Positions 1 to 7,955 of a DNA stretch of 64,000 nucleotides are shown in pieces. Every line of letters starts with the position of its first letter. Position 1 is the first letter of the stretch. The notes under the pieces were generated by a model, which saw nothing but the letters and a program-made list of their open reading frames with translations, was not told the DNA's origin and did not search any database. The stretch spans positions 88,719 to 152,718 of the forward strand of contig NZ_JACHIA010000015.1 in the NCBI RefSeq assembly GCF_014202995.1. Reading direction: 5' to 3'. The translations under genes and the position numbers were made by a program. The DNA is from Longimicrobium terrae (lineage in GTDB: Bacteria; Gemmatimonadota; Gemmatimonadetes; Longimicrobiales; Longimicrobiaceae).

Positions 1-29
1 TTCCCTTGTGTGGAATCGACAATCCATTT

Positions 30-45
30 ATCTTGATATCAAGAT
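30..45. promoter_or_regulatory. MarR-type operator, perfect palindrome
   Basis: The 16-base perfect palindrome ATCTTGATATCAAGAT has the form of a MarR-family operator and overlaps the first bases of the likely start codon (ATG at 44) of the MarR gene. Binding here would block initiation of the regulator's own transcript, so autorepression is inferred. A second half-conserved copy lies before the DoxX gene at 537-552. Confidence 0.65.
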
Positions 46-520
46 GATTGACGAAGCCGATCCGCTCGCGAATCCGCAACAGGACGAAGACACCGCCGCC
101 GCGCTGAAGCTGTGGGTCGTGCTCAGCCGCGCCCAGCGCGCCATCGGTGATCGTGCGCGCCGCGAGATCGAACGCCAGGGTCTTCGCCCCACGGAGTTCG
201 GCGTGCTGGAGGCGCTGTATCACAAGGGGCCGCTTACGCTTGGACAGGTGGGCGAGCGCGTTCTGGTCACCAGCGGCAGCGTCACGCCCGTGGCCGACAA
301 GCTGGAGCAGCGCGGCCTGATCGCGCGGCGCATGTCCTCCGAGGACCGGCGCGTGTGCTACGCGGAGTTGACCGACGCCGGGCGGAAACTGGTGGATGGC
401 ATCTTTCCTGAGCATGCGGAAGTGATCCGCGCCGCCATGGAAGGCCTCACCACCGAAGAAAAGCGGATCACCACGTCGCTCCTGCGGCGCCTGGGGCGGC
501 ACGCGGCGGAGCGGGGGTGA
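44..520 (+). CDS. MarR family transcriptional regulator
   Basis: A 158-residue winged-helix regulator. The segment from Leu-Trp-Val-Val through the DNA-recognition helix (GQVGERVLVTSGSVTPVADK, about residues 70-90) and the wing with the DRR motif (SSEDRRV) are typical of the MarR family. A GTG at 8 would add 12 residues, but the ATG at 44 is preferred because it gives a normal MarR N-terminus and the operator palindrome sits directly over it. No sensing cysteine is obvious, so the ligand is unknown. It is followed by a DoxX gene preceded by a related operator, a pairing often seen for MarR regulators that respond to quinones or electrophiles. That functional reading is inference; the family call is secure. 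Confidence 0.9.
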   Translation: MIDEADPLANPQQDEDTAAALKLWVVLSRAQRAIGDRARREIERQGLRPTEFGVLEALYHKGPLTLGQVGERVLVTSGSVTPVADKLEQRGLIARRMSSEDRRVCYAELTDAGRKLVDGIFPEHAEVIRAAMEGLTTEEKRITTSLLRRLGRHAAERG

Positions 521-536
521 TTTCGGCTGATCAAAT

Positions 537-552
537 GGTTTGAAATCAAGAT
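537..552. promoter_or_regulatory. Second MarR-type operator upstream of doxX
   Basis: The sequence GGTTTGAAATCAAGAT keeps the right half (ATCAAGAT) of the palindrome at 30-45 exactly and the core TTGA of the left half. It lies about 80 bases before the DoxX start, so the MarR protein probably controls both genes. Confidence 0.5.
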
Positions 553-634
553 TCTTGGTTGTGAGTTAACGCGCCGGTCCGGCGCCGCGTCCGGGGCGAT
601 TCCGGGATAGTCGTTCTTCTGAGGAGAAACACCG

Positions 635-1042
635 ATGTCCACAACTCTCGCGACCCCCGCGCCCCGCGAGCGCTCCAGCGGCAAGGCCGCCAACATCGCG
701 CTCTGGGTGCTGCAGGTCGCCGCGGCCGCCATGCTGGGGATGGCCGGATTCGCCAAGCTCTCCGGCTCGCCGGACATGGTGGGTCTGTTTGATGCGCTCG
801 GGGCGGGGCAGTGGTTCCGCTATCTGACGGGCTCGCTGGAGGTGCTGGGCGCGGTGCTGCTGCTGGTTCCGGCGCTGGCCGGCGCGGGCGCGCTGCTGCT
901 GTTGGGGGTGATGCTGGGCGCCGTGGCCACGCACCTGTTCGTCATCGGCGGAAATCCGGGCATGGCGCTGGTGCTGCTGGCGGTGGTCGCCACGATCGCC
1001 TGGGCGCGGCGCGAGCGCACGCTGCGCCTGCTGGGGCGCTGA
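635..1042 (+). CDS. DoxX family membrane protein
   Basis: A 135-residue protein with four predicted hydrophobic helices (about residues 22-45, 65-90, 92-112 and 112-128). The GMAGFAKLSG motif after the first helix is the DoxX signature seen in small membrane subunits of quinone-linked oxidoreductases and thiosulfate:quinone oxidoreductase relatives. A good ribosome site (GAGGAGAAA) lies 7 bases before the ATG. The MarR-like operator upstream suggests induction by a small molecule. The biochemical role of stand-alone DoxX proteins is not settled, so only the family is claimed. Confidence 0.88.
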   Translation: MSTTLATPAPRERSSGKAANIALWVLQVAAAAMLGMAGFAKLSGSPDMVGLFDALGAGQWFRYLTGSLEVLGAVLLLVPALAGAGALLLLGVMLGAVATHLFVIGGNPGMALVLLAVVATIAWARRERTLRLLGR

Positions 1043-1118
1043 GCACGCGGGACAATGATGCCGGGCGGATCACGGGGGTTCGCCGGGCGCACGTTTTCTT
1101 TGGGATGATGAGCAGGCC

Positions 1119-2219
1119 ATGACTACGCATCTGGAACTCGGACTGGACACTTTTGGCGACGTCACCCGCACCGCGGACGGTGCCTTGGTCCCGCACGCGC
1201 AGGTGATTCGCGACGTGATCGCCGAGGCCGTGCTCGCCGACCGGGTGGGCGTGGACTTCATCGGGGTGGGGGAGCACCACCGTGAGGATTTCGCCGTTTC
1301 CGCGCCGGAAGTGCTGCTGGCCGCCATCGCCGGGCAGACGGAGCGCATTCACCTGGGCTCGGCCGTCACCGTGCTAAGCTCGGACGATCCGGTGCGCGTG
1401 TTTCAGCGCTTTTCCACGCTGAACGCCGCGTCCGGCGGCCGCGCGGAGGTGATTCTGGGGCGCGGGTCGTTCACCGAATCGTTTCCGCTGTTCGGGTACG
1501 AGCTGAACCAGTACAACACGCTGTTCGAGGAAAAGCTGGATCTATTCGCCGCCATCCTGGAGGCGGACCGCACCGGCGAGCCGCTGACGTGGCGCGGCAC
1601 CACGCGTCCACCACTGGAGGGCCAGCGCGTGTTTCCCGCCACGGACGGCGGGCTCAAGACGTGGATCGGCGTGGGCGGGAGCCCGGAGTCGGTCGTGCGC
1701 GCGGCGCGCTACGGACTGCCGCTGATGCTGGCCATCATCGGGGGCGACCCGCGACGTTTTGCGCCGTACGTGGATCTGTATCACCGCGCGCTCAAGGAGA
1801 TGGGCACGCCGCGCCTGCCGATTGGCGTGCACTCGCCCGGGCACGTGGCGGAGACGGACGCGCAGGCGCGCGAGGAGCTGTGGCCGGGCTATCGCGAAAT
1901 GCGCAACCGCATTGGCGCGGAACGCGGTTGGCCGGCGACCACGCGCGCGGAGTTCGACCGCGAGATCGAGTCGGGGTCGCTGTACGTGGGCTCCCCGGAG
2001 ACGGTGGCGCGCAAGATCGCCGCGACGGCGGGCGCGCTGGGCGTCGCGCGCTTCGACATGAAGTACAGTTCCGGCCCGCTCGGGCATGATGTGCTGATGC
2101 GCGGCGTGGAGCTCTACGGGCGCGAGGTCATCCCCCGCGTCCGCGAGATGATGGGTGCCACCAAGGCCACCGCGGCCGAACCCGCGACCGCTGGCGCCGT
2201 CGGGGCTTACGCCGGCTGA
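1119..2219 (+). CDS. LLM class (luciferase-like) flavin-dependent oxidoreductase
   Basis: A 366-residue TIM-barrel monooxygenase-like protein. The N-terminal strand ELGLDTFGD, the GVGEHHREDF motif near residue 50, LGSAVTVLSSDDPVRVFQ near 85-105 and GRGSFTESFPLFGY near 120 match the bacterial-luciferase-like FMN or F420 family. Family members oxidise alkanes, aldehydes or nitrogen heterocycles using reduced flavin; the substrate cannot be read here. It follows the MarR-DoxX pair on the same strand after a 76-base gap, so co-regulation is possible but unproven. An Ala/Thr-rich tail from about residue 340 is probably unstructured. Confidence 0.9.
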   Translation: MTTHLELGLDTFGDVTRTADGALVPHAQVIRDVIAEAVLADRVGVDFIGVGEHHREDFAVSAPEVLLAAIAGQTERIHLGSAVTVLSSDDPVRVFQRFSTLNAASGGRAEVILGRGSFTESFPLFGYELNQYNTLFEEKLDLFAAILEADRTGEPLTWRGTTRPPLEGQRVFPATDGGLKTWIGVGGSPESVVRAARYGLPLMLAIIGGDPRRFAPYVDLYHRALKEMGTPRLPIGVHSPGHVAETDAQAREELWPGYREMRNRIGAERGWPATTRAEFDREIESGSLYVGSPETVARKIAATAGALGVARFDMKYSSGPLGHDVLMRGVELYGREVIPRVREMMGATKATAAEPATAGAVGAYAG

Positions 2220-2243
2220 TCCGCACGCCGGAGCGCAGGAAAA

Positions 2244-2280
2244 CAGAACGCCGCTACTCCCTCGGGGTGGCGGCGTTCTG
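2244..2280. terminator. Hairpin terminator between convergent genes
   Basis: Eleven-base perfect arms (CAGAACGCCGC / GCGGCGTTCTG) flank a 15-base loop. It lies 25 bases after the LLM oxidoreductase stop and before the convergent LytTR gene. There is no long T run, as is common in this GC-rich DNA. A very similar stem occurs at 53708-53737. Confidence 0.65.
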
Positions 2281-2438
2281 CGTTCCGCGTTCAGCATCGG
2301 AGAGAACGACATCGAGGCAGACCTGTCCGCGGCGAACCGGGTCTCCGCCGCCACGTCGTGTCCCTGGAGGCGCGACGCCGCCCGCCGGGACTCCTGGCCG
2401 GCGCGCAGGATCCTGCGGTCCGCCGCATCCTCGCCCCG

Positions 2439-3137
2439 TCACCCCTGGGTCCGGTGGCCGATCAGGGCGTAGAAGCGCTCGCGATACGTGTCGGAGACGG
2501 GGATCAGCACGTCGCCGATGGTGATGCGGTCGCGCTCCACCGATTCAATGCGGCCCAGCGCCACCATGTACGACTTGTGGACGCGGCACACCACGTCCGC
2601 GGCGATCTTCCGCTCCAGCTCTCCAAACGTCTGCAGTGTCATGATGCGCTTGTGCACCGTGTGAATGCGCCGGTAGTCCCGCACGCCCTCGATGTACAGG
2701 ACCTCGTCCAGCCGCACCCGTTCCAGCCGCAGCTCCGTCTTTACGAACAGGATGTCGCGCGCACCGGGCTCCTCGCGCCGCGCTAGGTTGCCGCGCGCCC
2801 GCTCCACCGCCTGCACGAAGCGCGGAAAGGTGAACGGCTTCAGCAGGTAATCCGCCACCTTCAGGTCGTACGATTTCGGCGCGTACTCGGGATGCGCCGT
2901 CGTCAGGATCACCTCTCCCGCCACCGCCGACGTCTCCAGCAGTTCGATCCCCGACCAGCCGCCCAGCTGGATGTCCAGAAAGACGATCTCCACCGCGTTC
3001 GTCTGCAGAAACGCCAGCGCCTCCAGCGCGTCGTGAAAGGTGGCAAGCAGCTCAAGGACGGGGAGCTGCCGCACGTATCCCTCCAGGCGTTCCAGGGCCA
3101 GCGGCTCGTCTTCGACGATGATGCAGCGTGAGGTCAT
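2439..3137 (-). CDS. LytTR family response regulator
   Basis: A 232-residue two-domain regulator. The receiver domain (about 1-120) has the acidic pair ED at 10-11, the phosphoacceptor Asp55 in IVFLDIQLGG and the KPF motif near residue 105. The C-terminal LytTR DNA-binding domain (about 135-232) includes VLYIEGVRDY and CRVHKSYMVAL. It overlaps the upstream histidine kinase by ATGA, so the pair is translationally coupled and is last in an ABC-transporter operon. It most likely controls that exporter. LytTR proteins bind paired direct repeats; none was clearly identified here. Confidence 0.92.
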   Translation of the reverse strand: MTSRCIIVEDEPLALERLEGYVRQLPVLELLATFHDALEALAFLQTNAVEIVFLDIQLGGWSGIELLETSAVAGEVILTTAHPEYAPKSYDLKVADYLLKPFTFPRFVQAVERARGNLARREEPGARDILFVKTELRLERVRLDEVLYIEGVRDYRRIHTVHKRIMTLQTFGELERKIAADVVCRVHKSYMVALGRIESVERDRITIGDVLIPVSDTYRERFYALIGHRTQG

Positions 3138-4174
3138 GCCAGGTCCACGGTGAGCCGGACGGTGTAGGTGTCGTCCCGGTCCGAAACGTCCAGCGCGTGG
3201 CGGTCCGGGTACAGCAGGGCCAGGCGCCGCGCCATCACCGCGTTGCCCACCCCGCCGGAGGGGAGCGCGGGGCCGTGGGCGCCCCGGTGGCGGTTGGCGC
3301 AGCAGAACCGCACGCGGCCGCCGTCCACCCGCACCGCCACGTCGATCGTGTTTCCCGTGCGCGCGGCCACGGCGTGCTTGAAGGCGTTCTCGATGAAGGG
3401 GATGAAGATCATGGGGGTGATGCGCAGCCCCGCGGGATCCCCCTCCACCGCGTAGTGCACGTGGCGGGGATTGGCGGAGCGGATGCGTTCCAGGTCCAGG
3501 TACTTTTCGATGTACGCCAGCTCCGCCGTGAGCGGAATGGTTTCCGCGCGTGCCTCGTACAGCACGAAGCGCATGATGTCGCACAGCTTGTTCAGGTACG
3601 CTGACGCCGCCGCCGCGTCGCGGGTGATGAGCACATCGATGTTGTTCAGCGTGTTGAACAGAAAGTGCGGGTCCAGCCGCGCGCGCAGCAGCGCCGTCTC
3701 CACCTCGCGCGTCCGGCGCGCCAGCTCTTCCTTGACGCGCAGGTCTCCGTACCACCCCACGAAGCCGCGCATCACCAGCGCCATCCCCGCGTGCAGGGCG
3801 GCGACGGGCGCCAGCAGCGCCATCAGCCCCGCCACCTCCCCGCTCGTGGCGCACGCCGCTCCGCCCGCGCCCGCCAGGCAGGTGCCCAGCGTGCCCAGCG
3901 CCGCGGCGCCCGTGGAGGCGGCCGCCCAGGCAGCCAGCAGCGCCCCGATGCGCCGGCGCGCCAGCAGGCGGGGAAACAGGATCAGGTACGCCAGATAGAA
4001 CGCGACGAGGCTGGGCGCCACGGCCAGCACACCCAGCCGCGCCGCCAGAAGGGAAGTGACAAAGGGCCGGGAATCCGCCAGCGGCAGGCGCAGCGCGGCC
4101 AGCACCACCGCCAGCAGCAGCAGGTACGCGGCCCAGTAGCCGGCGTGCAGCAGCGCGACCACGCCGCGCTTCAC
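3134..4174 (-). CDS. LytS/YehU-type sensor histidine kinase
   Basis: A 346-residue membrane kinase. Four hydrophobic helices (about 8-30, 46-70, 77-101 and 113-137) are followed by a His_kinase domain with the phosphoacceptor in LDPHFLFNTLNN (His170) and an ATPase domain with the N-box IPFIENAFKHAV and a glycine box GGVGNAV. This is the kinase class that pairs with LytTR regulators. The GTG start overlaps the permease stop (GTGA) and its own stop overlaps the regulator start (ATGA). The input domain is only the membrane bundle, typical of kinases that sense envelope stress or antimicrobial peptides together with an ABC transporter. Confidence 0.9.
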   Translation of the reverse strand: MKRGVVALLHAGYWAAYLLLLAVVLAALRLPLADSRPFVTSLLAARLGVLAVAPSLVAFYLAYLILFPRLLARRRIGALLAAWAAASTGAAALGTLGTCLAGAGGAACATSGEVAGLMALLAPVAALHAGMALVMRGFVGWYGDLRVKEELARRTREVETALLRARLDPHFLFNTLNNIDVLITRDAAAASAYLNKLCDIMRFVLYEARAETIPLTAELAYIEKYLDLERIRSANPRHVHYAVEGDPAGLRITPMIFIPFIENAFKHAVAARTGNTIDVAVRVDGGRVRFCCANRHRGAHGPALPSGGVGNAVMARRLALLYPDRHALDVSDRDDTYTVRLTVDLA

Positions 4175-4959
4175 GATCCCCGGTCCTTCTTTCCCGCGTA
4201 CATCGCGTACCCGGCCAGGGTGAAGGCGGCGGCGGCGCCCAGGGCGATGGCGGAAATGCTCACGGGGAGGCCGTATCCCGTCCGGTATCCCGCATCCACC
4301 ATGTAGTCCAGCCCCGGGTAGGAAAAAGGGATCAGGTAGCTCACGCGGCTGTTGAACATGCCGATGGTGAGGATCCACACGGCCATGCCCACGCCCACGG
4401 GCACCATGAAGTTTCTGAAGTGCAGCGCCACGCCGAACTGCAGCGCCACCACGGGAAGGCAGTCCACGAAGAAGCGCGCGCTCCGGGCCAGAAAGAGCCC
4501 GGCGGGAACGGGGGTGGACGGCGCGTCCACGTGGCCGAAGACCAGGGCGGGAAGCATGGCCGACGCGTACACCCCCAGGTTCAGCACCACGAACAGCTCC
4601 GCCATCAGCACCAGCACCACCGCCAGCTTGGCGAAGAAGATGGCGGCCGGCGGCTGCGGCGTCGCGTGCACCTGCTTCCAGGTATTGTTGCGAAATTCGA
4701 TCTGCGCCACCAGCGCCGTAATCAGCACGCCCATCATCGGCAGGATCATGATGGTGATGGATTCCCACGACTGCGTCCAGTGCTTCTCCCAGAACGTGGG
4801 GGCGGCGTACATGGCCGGCAGGGCGCGGCGCTGGTACAGGCGCAGCGCGAAGATGATGCTTGGGGTGAACAGGCCGCCCGCCAGGATGAGCCATCCGGCC
4901 AGGCTGCGCCGCTGTTTGAGCCATTCCGCCCGCAGCGCGGGCAACGGTGATGCAGTCAC
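4171..4959 (-). CDS. ABC-2 type transporter permease
   Basis: A 262-residue integral membrane protein with six hydrophobic segments, beginning with the cytoplasmic sequence ALRAEWLKQRRSLAGW typical of BcrB/LanE-type permeases. The GTG start is four bases after the end of the ATPase gene. With the ATPase it would form an exporter; such small ABC-2 permeases commonly give immunity to peptide antibiotics or move membrane lipids. The coupled LytS/LytTR pair supports an induced-resistance role, which is inference. No periplasmic domain of BceB type is present. Confidence 0.85.
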   Translation of the reverse strand: MTASPLPALRAEWLKQRRSLAGWLILAGGLFTPSIIFALRLYQRRALPAMYAAPTFWEKHWTQSWESITIMILPMMGVLITALVAQIEFRNNTWKQVHATPQPPAAIFFAKLAVVLVLMAELFVVLNLGVYASAMLPALVFGHVDAPSTPVPAGLFLARSARFFVDCLPVVALQFGVALHFRNFMVPVGVGMAVWILTIGMFNSRVSYLIPFSYPGLDYMVDAGYRTGYGLPVSISAIALGAAAAFTLAGYAMYAGKKDRGS

Positions 4960-4963
4960 GGCG

Positions 4964-5869
4964 TCAGTCCTGGACCAGGTCCATGAAGAGGGTTTCAAGG
5001 CGGGTGCCTCCGGCGGTGATCTCGTGAACGGACACGCCGGCCAGCGCCAGGCGGTGGTTGATGCGCCCGATCTCTTCGGGCGGCAGCGCCGGAACGCGCA
5101 CCTTTCCCTCGTGCGGCACGGCCGTCCAGCCGCCCGCCGCGATGATCTCCAGCGCGCGCGTGTTGTCTCCCGAATCAAAGGTGATGAAGGATGTGGCCTC
5201 GCGGCGCGCCATCAGTTCCGCCAGCGGTCCCTGGAACCGCAGCGTTCCCCGGCTGATGATGGCCACGTCCGTGACCAGCCGCTCCACCTCGGCCAGCAGG
5301 TGGCTGGACACGACGATGGTGGTGCCGTGCGCGCGGTTGAGCGAAAGGAGCAGGTCGCGCATCTCCAGAATGCCGTGCGGATCCAGTCCGTTGGTGGGCT
5401 CGTCCAGCACCAGCATCCGCGGCTCGTGCAGCAGGGCCACGGCCAGGCTCAGCCGCTGCTTCATCCCCAGGGAAAACTGTCCCGCCCGCTTGCTCCCGGT
5501 GCCGCTCAGCCCCACCAGGGACAGCACCTCGCCGATGCGGCGCTCGGGGCAGCGGAACACCAGCTGCCAGATGCGCAGGTTTTCGCGGGCGGTCAGGTGG
5601 GCGTACAGCGAGGGGCTTTCGATGGATGAGCCCACCTGCCGCAGCAGTTCGCCACGGTTGCCGGTGAGCGGCCGGCCGAAGAGGTGGATGGTGCCCTCCT
5701 GCTGGCCCAGCAGTCCCAGCACCAGGCGCAGGGTGGTGGTCTTTCCCGCGCCGTTGGGGCCCAGGAACCCGTAGATGCTCCCCTCCGGAACCCGCAGTTC
5801 CACGTTGCGCAGGACGGGATCGCCGCCCCCGAAACGGTGTGTCAGCCCGCACGTTTCCATGGCGTACAT
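4964..5869 (-). CDS. ABC transporter ATP-binding protein
   Basis: A 301-residue ATPase that begins the four-gene operon. It shows Walker A (GPNGAGKTTT), the signature motif FSLGMKQRLSLA, Walker B MLVLDEPTNGLD and the switch histidine in VVSSHLL. A C-terminal region after residue 220 resembles the regulatory tail of BcrA/LanF-type ATPases. The start could also be the ATG at 5860; neither has a strong ribosome site, and 5869 is the longer choice. Gene order is ATPase, permease, kinase, regulator, all closely coupled. Confidence 0.9.
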   Translation of the reverse strand: MYAMETCGLTHRFGGGDPVLRNVELRVPEGSIYGFLGPNGAGKTTTLRLVLGLLGQQEGTIHLFGRPLTGNRGELLRQVGSSIESPSLYAHLTARENLRIWQLVFRCPERRIGEVLSLVGLSGTGSKRAGQFSLGMKQRLSLAVALLHEPRMLVLDEPTNGLDPHGILEMRDLLLSLNRAHGTTIVVSSHLLAEVERLVTDVAIISRGTLRFQGPLAELMARREATSFITFDSGDNTRALEIIAAGGWTAVPHEGKVRVPALPPEEIGRINHRLALAGVSVHEITAGGTRLETLFMDLVQD

Positions 5870-6403
5870 GCGGGTCAGCGCTCCCCGTGGGGAAGGGCGC
5901 GCTCCCGCTGGCTGGAGCGCACGCCCGCATCGTTCTCCATCCTTGTCCGCCCGCCCGCGAACCGGTCCGCTGCGGGGGTGAGAACCCGCCGGACCGCGCA
6001 CCCGAATCGTGTGATCGTCATCGCATCTCCCGTAAGTGAGTGCGGCAACGATGGCGGCTTGCGTGTCTCCGGGTCAAAAGAACTCTGCCAAACTCCCGTT
6101 TCGGCCGATGAACCGGCTCCGGGGTTCCGCGAGCCCGGTGTGTGGATCGGGCGGGGGCGAGGGTCTATGGGGCGGATGGGACGCCTCTCTCCTGTCGGAG
6201 ACGGGCCGGTGCGTGGAATCTGGCGCGAATCCCGGGTTGCCTTGAAGACGAATGCGGAACGCCACCGCTCGGGAAAGCGGTGGCGTCCTGTGTTCGTGAG
6301 GGCCGCGGATGTCCGGATCGGCCTCATCCAGAGGCGCGTGGCATCTCTCGCGCGTCGGCGGGGGCCGGCCCGGCGCTTGGACCCGCCGCGGCGCTGGCCG
6401 GTG
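5870..6403. other. Gene-free stretch between the ABC operon and the F420-type reductase
   Basis: No convincing gene is seen. It must hold the promoter of the minus-strand ABC operon in its left part. The right part holds the terminator hairpin of the reductase gene at 6260-6285. Open frames here have shadow-like Arg/Pro/Ala composition. Confidence 0.5.
6260..6285 (-). terminator. Terminator hairpin of the reductase gene
   Basis: Perfect ten-base arms CGCCACCGCT / AGCGGTGGCG separated by six bases, about 120 bases past the stop of the minus-strand reductase gene. Confidence 0.55.
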
Positions 6404-7063
6404 TCAGGCGCGGAAGCCAGCCGGGCGGTCCGGGCTCGCTTCGGCCAGGGCGCGGCGCAGGGCCTCGGCGTTCAGGTCCGTGCCGTACACGGGCGTGCCG
6501 GGCTGCTGCCGCCACGACTCGTCCAGCCCGCCCGCGTTCACGCCGTCGAACCCCAGCTGGTCCACCAGGCGGATCACCGCGTCCACGTCGGCGGGGCGGT
6601 CGCCCGCGATGGGGAGAGCGATGCGTCCGGGGCGTCCGGCGGGGCTGCCGCGCTCCATCAGGCTTTCCGCGGCGATGTTGTTGAACGCCTTGACCACCGG
6701 CCGGCCCAGCTGCCGCTCCACCCAGCGGCTCTCCGTCATCCCCGACTCGATCTCGTCGATGCGGCCGTCGCGCTCACGCGGATAGTAGTTGCCGGTGTCG
6801 ATGACGACCACCTCGTCCGGTACTCCGGCAAACAGGTCGTCCGGCAGCTCCGGGACGCGCGCCTCCGGAATGGTCACCACCACGATCTCCGCCCCGCGCG
6901 CCGCCTCGTGCACCGTGACCGCCGTGGCGCCGGTCGCCGCGGCCAGGTCCGCCAGCGTGGCCGGCCCGCGCGAGTTCGCTACGGATACGTCGTGCCCGAT
7001 CGCGCTCAGGCGGTGCGCCAGCGTGCCGCCGATCTGCCCCGCGCCAATGATCCCGATCTTCAT
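6404..7063 (-). CDS. NADPH-dependent F420 reductase-like protein (NAD(P)-binding)
   Basis: A 219-residue Rossmann protein. It opens with MKIGIIGAGQIGGTLAHRL, the dinucleotide-binding glycine motif, and continues with VSVANSRGP (an NADP-type Asn-Ser-Arg loop after beta-2), VVVTIPEARV and VVKAFNNI. This pattern matches the NADPH:F420 oxidoreductase/YrrK-like family of hydride-transfer enzymes, which reduce F420, ferric ions or other acceptors. Whether this host makes F420 cannot be judged here. The ATG has GGAGCAG as a plausible ribosome site. Confidence 0.85.
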   Translation of the reverse strand: MKIGIIGAGQIGGTLAHRLSAIGHDVSVANSRGPATLADLAAATGATAVTVHEAARGAEIVVVTIPEARVPELPDDLFAGVPDEVVVIDTGNYYPRERDGRIDEIESGMTESRWVERQLGRPVVKAFNNIAAESLMERGSPAGRPGRIALPIAGDRPADVDAVIRLVDQLGFDGVNAGGLDESWRQQPGTPVYGTDLNAEALRRALAEASPDRPAGFRA

Positions 7064-7338
7064 CTCTGCTCCACTGTCCAGTGCGTGCCGAGCCGGTTCC
7101 GGCTCGATGCCGTCGTCATCAACCGTACCGTCGCGCGCAGTATCCGCGAGCGTGCTCGGCGGCGGCGGCGACGGTGTGATCCCACCGCACAGCAGGCATG
7201 CCGGAGGCCACGACGTCCGCGTGATGGGGGGCTGCGTGTGCCGAGTACGGGCTTCCGCGGCGGAAGCGGACGAATCTGCCGCATCCACCGGGGAACATCC
7301 CCCTCCCGCCACGGCGCGCCGGGTGATAGAATCGCGGG

Positions 7339-7806
7339 ATGCGAAGACCTGTTCTCCCCGTCCGGCGCTTTCTGTCCGTGCGCCGCTCCGGCATTCATGG
7401 CCGCGGCGTGTACGCGCGCGCGCCCATCCCTGAAGAAACGCGCATCGTGGAGTACCGCGGCGAGCGCATCACCACCGCCGAGGCCGAGCGCCGCTACCCC
7501 GACGACTTCACCGGCGTCCATCACACCTTTCTGTTCGCGGTGGATGACGACACCATGATCGACGCGGCGTTCGGCGGAAACCTGGCGCGGTGGATCAACC
7601 ACTCCTGCGACCCCAACTGCGAGGTGGTGGAGGAGGACGGGCGCCTGTTCATCGAAAGTATCCGCGACATCGAGCCGGGTGAGGAACTGGCGTACGACTA
7701 CAACTACATCCTCCCCCAGCGCCACACGGCCAAAATGAAGCGCCGCTTTCCCTGCCACTGCGGCGCCCCGGCCTGCCGCGGCACCATCCTGGGCAACAAG
7801 CGCTGA
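7339..7806 (+). CDS. SET domain-containing protein (protein-lysine methyltransferase-like)
   Basis: A 155-residue protein that is almost entirely a SET domain. The start motif GIHGRGVYARAPI (18-30) and EYRGERIT bind S-adenosylmethionine, NHSCDPNC (87-94) forms the pseudoknot, and YDYNY (119-123) provides catalytic tyrosines. A post-SET cysteine cluster (CHCGAPAC, residues 139-146), pairing with Cys90 or Cys94, suggests a zinc site. It is most like eukaryotic-style H3K4 methyltransferases; bacterial forms are scattered and probably spread by transfer. The substrate is unknown. It is a single gene ending in a strong hairpin. Confidence 0.92.
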   Translation: MRRPVLPVRRFLSVRRSGIHGRGVYARAPIPEETRIVEYRGERITTAEAERRYPDDFTGVHHTFLFAVDDDTMIDAAFGGNLARWINHSCDPNCEVVEEDGRLFIESIRDIEPGEELAYDYNYILPQRHTAKMKRRFPCHCGAPACRGTILGNKR

Positions 7807-7830
7807 CGTGCGGAAGTAAGACGATGAAGA

Positions 7831-7861
7831 ACGCCCCGCACGCGGAGTACGTGCGGGGCGT
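7831..7861. terminator. Hairpin terminator, convergent
   Basis: Twelve-base perfect arms ACGCCCCGCACG / CGTGCGGGGCGT with a 7-base loop lie 25 bases after the SET gene and serve both this gene and the convergent gene ending at 7956. Confidence 0.7.
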
Positions 7862-7955
7862 CGTTCTGCACAGCTTCTAGCCTGGTACCATGTCCCGATG
7901 CCGTCAACGGCCAGCGAGGCACCGGTTCGCGACGGTGCTGCGGACGCGGCGTGCA

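Noticed and set aside
4352..5629. Long plus-strand open frame over the ABC permease and ATPase
   Set aside because: It is antisense to two genes with clear ABC motifs and has Arg/Ser/His-rich shadow composition.
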